Source of the DNA: Flavobacteriia bacterium
GTDB taxonomy: Bacteria > Bacteroidota > Bacteroidia > Flavobacteriales_D > Crocinitomicaceae
Length of the DNA: 64,000 bases
Direction of reading: 5' to 3'
Assembly (NCBI GenBank): GCA_947463445.1
Contig: CANHRS010000001.1
Location: forward strand, 1 to 64,000
Shown here: one piece after another, positions 63,555-64,000 of the stretch
Layout of the letters: each line of letters opens with the position of its first letter
Position numbering within the stretch: position 1 is the first letter of the stretch
Program-made: the position numbers and the translations under genes
The notes under the pieces: generated by a model
Told to the model about the DNA's origin: nothing
The model's input: the letters and a program-made list of their open reading frames with translations, nothing else
The model's database searches: none

Positions 63555-64000
63555 TCAAATCCCCATGAGTTCTTTTAATTCATTGGTGTTATTAATTTTA
63601 GCTAGTGGCTTAAAGGTCAGTTTTTGAGAAGTTGGATTATCTTTAGAACATTTAAGTAGTTGCTCTGTATCCACTTTTGCTAGTACATCTCCTTCTAAAA
63701 CAGTGTATAAAGCTGCAGATTCATCTTTCATAAGAATTAATTTTTTAGAGAAAGCATAATCAATACTTATTTTATCGCGTTTACTTACATAGAAAAAACG
63801 TTCTGGTACAAATCCATTTTTCCCTTTTGGGACAACTAGCTCTACTATTGCTTCGAAAGCCTCTGGATTTTGATAAAAACGATCACAGTTATATACACCA
63901 AACTGACTAATAGTCAATGCTCTATAAACATCATTCATTTTAGCAAGTATACTTTCTTGCTCTTGAATTTCTTTTAATGTTTCTGCATAGTTAGTATCCC
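63555..64000 (-). CDS. Protein of unknown function, 5' end outside the window
   Basis: The frame is open to the right edge: at least 20 codons lie upstream of the ATG at 63938 ('DTNYAETLKEIQEQESILAK' reads through), so this is the C-terminal 148 or so residues of a longer protein. The upstream part is a charged helix, possibly coiled coil; the rest is a mixed alpha/beta region with 'SQFGVYNCDRFYQNPEAF' (about 30-47 of the fragment). I recognise no family. It ends at a strong hairpin. Confidence 0.7.
   Translation of the reverse strand, partial: DTNYAETLKEIQEQESILAKMNDVYRALTISQFGVYNCDRFYQNPEAFEAIVELVVPKGKNGFVPERFFYVSKRDKISIDYAFSKKLILMKDESAALYTVLEGDVLAKVDTEQLLKCSKDNPTSQKLTFKPLAKINNTNELKELMGI

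Noticed and set aside
1-64000. CRISPR array, prophage or replication origin
   Set aside because: No regularly spaced repeats of 25-40 bases, no phage structural genes and no dnaA-box cluster were seen; the short tandem units found are 5-14 bp.

Overview
The window is a chromosomal segment of low-GC DNA from a Bacteroidota bacterium, most likely order Flavobacteriales. The evidence is gene content: alternative complex III with a coxBA-type oxidase, PorZ and a sorting domain of the type IX secretion system (T9SS), a DUF1501/DUF1800 pair, DUF6934-like, DUF2279-like and DUF6495-like genes. The many TAnnTTTG-type -7 promoter boxes with weak ribosome binding sites also fit. I cannot name the genus from sequence alone. 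Almost everything is chromosomal housekeeping; there is no prophage, CRISPR array, integrative element or complete insertion sequence.

Layout. 1-1.8 kb: a truncated TPR gene, a membrane protein and a DUF6934-like/small-protein pair. 1.8-6.8 kb (minus strand): methyltransferase, TPR membrane protein, RidA, recO and porZ. 6.9-7.2 kb: one tRNA-Arg(TCG) flanked by two partial copies of itself, each carrying an 18-bp perfect palindrome. 7.4-16.6 kb: a secreted protein, folD, an LTA-synthase-like sulfatase, rlmN, a degenerate AAA/DUF4143 protein, an M28 peptidase and a DUF2279-like protein. 16.7-19.9 kb (minus): gatC, plsC, an M42 peptidase, a DUF6495-like protein and a TM2 protein. 20-27.3 kb: two small plus-strand genes, then sucA-sucB (2-oxoglutarate dehydrogenase), a cyclase-family hydrolase and an M48 lipoprotein. 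27.4-31.8 kb (minus): leuS, lpxB and a small membrane protein. 31.8-35.5 kb: rnpA, an S41 protease and an O-antigen-ligase-like protein. 35.4-40.6 kb (minus): DUF1501, DUF1800, queG, ruvB.

40.6-52.4 kb is one long minus-strand respiratory operon, actABCDEF-coxB-coxA. It encodes a quinol:cytochrome c oxidoreductase (alternative complex III) followed directly by the two core subunits of the cytochrome c oxidase that accepts its electrons. With sucAB it gives the window a clear aerobic, respiratory signature. 52.6-60.5 kb: a SPOR protein, a flavoprotein, the divergent pair purT/prs, rplY, a SUFU-domain protein and a Wzz-like/O-antigen-ligase-like pair. 60.5-64 kb: a VIT-family transporter, a decayed IS3-family transposase, a GT87-like membrane protein, a gene-poor stretch and the 3' part of an unrecognised gene.

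The most unusual signals are not in protein genes. First, the tRNA-Arg has T19 and A56 in place of the near-universal G19-C56 tertiary pair, a compensated change. Second, its flanking half-copies carry near-identical palindromes in the D-loop and the T-loop. Third, a GACGAG/GTGACGA-type short repeat sits at gene 3' ends in the sense of the host gene, and once in frame inside lpxB. Fourth, six genes have the -7 promoter box ending only 4-5 bases before the start codon, which suggests leaderless transcripts.
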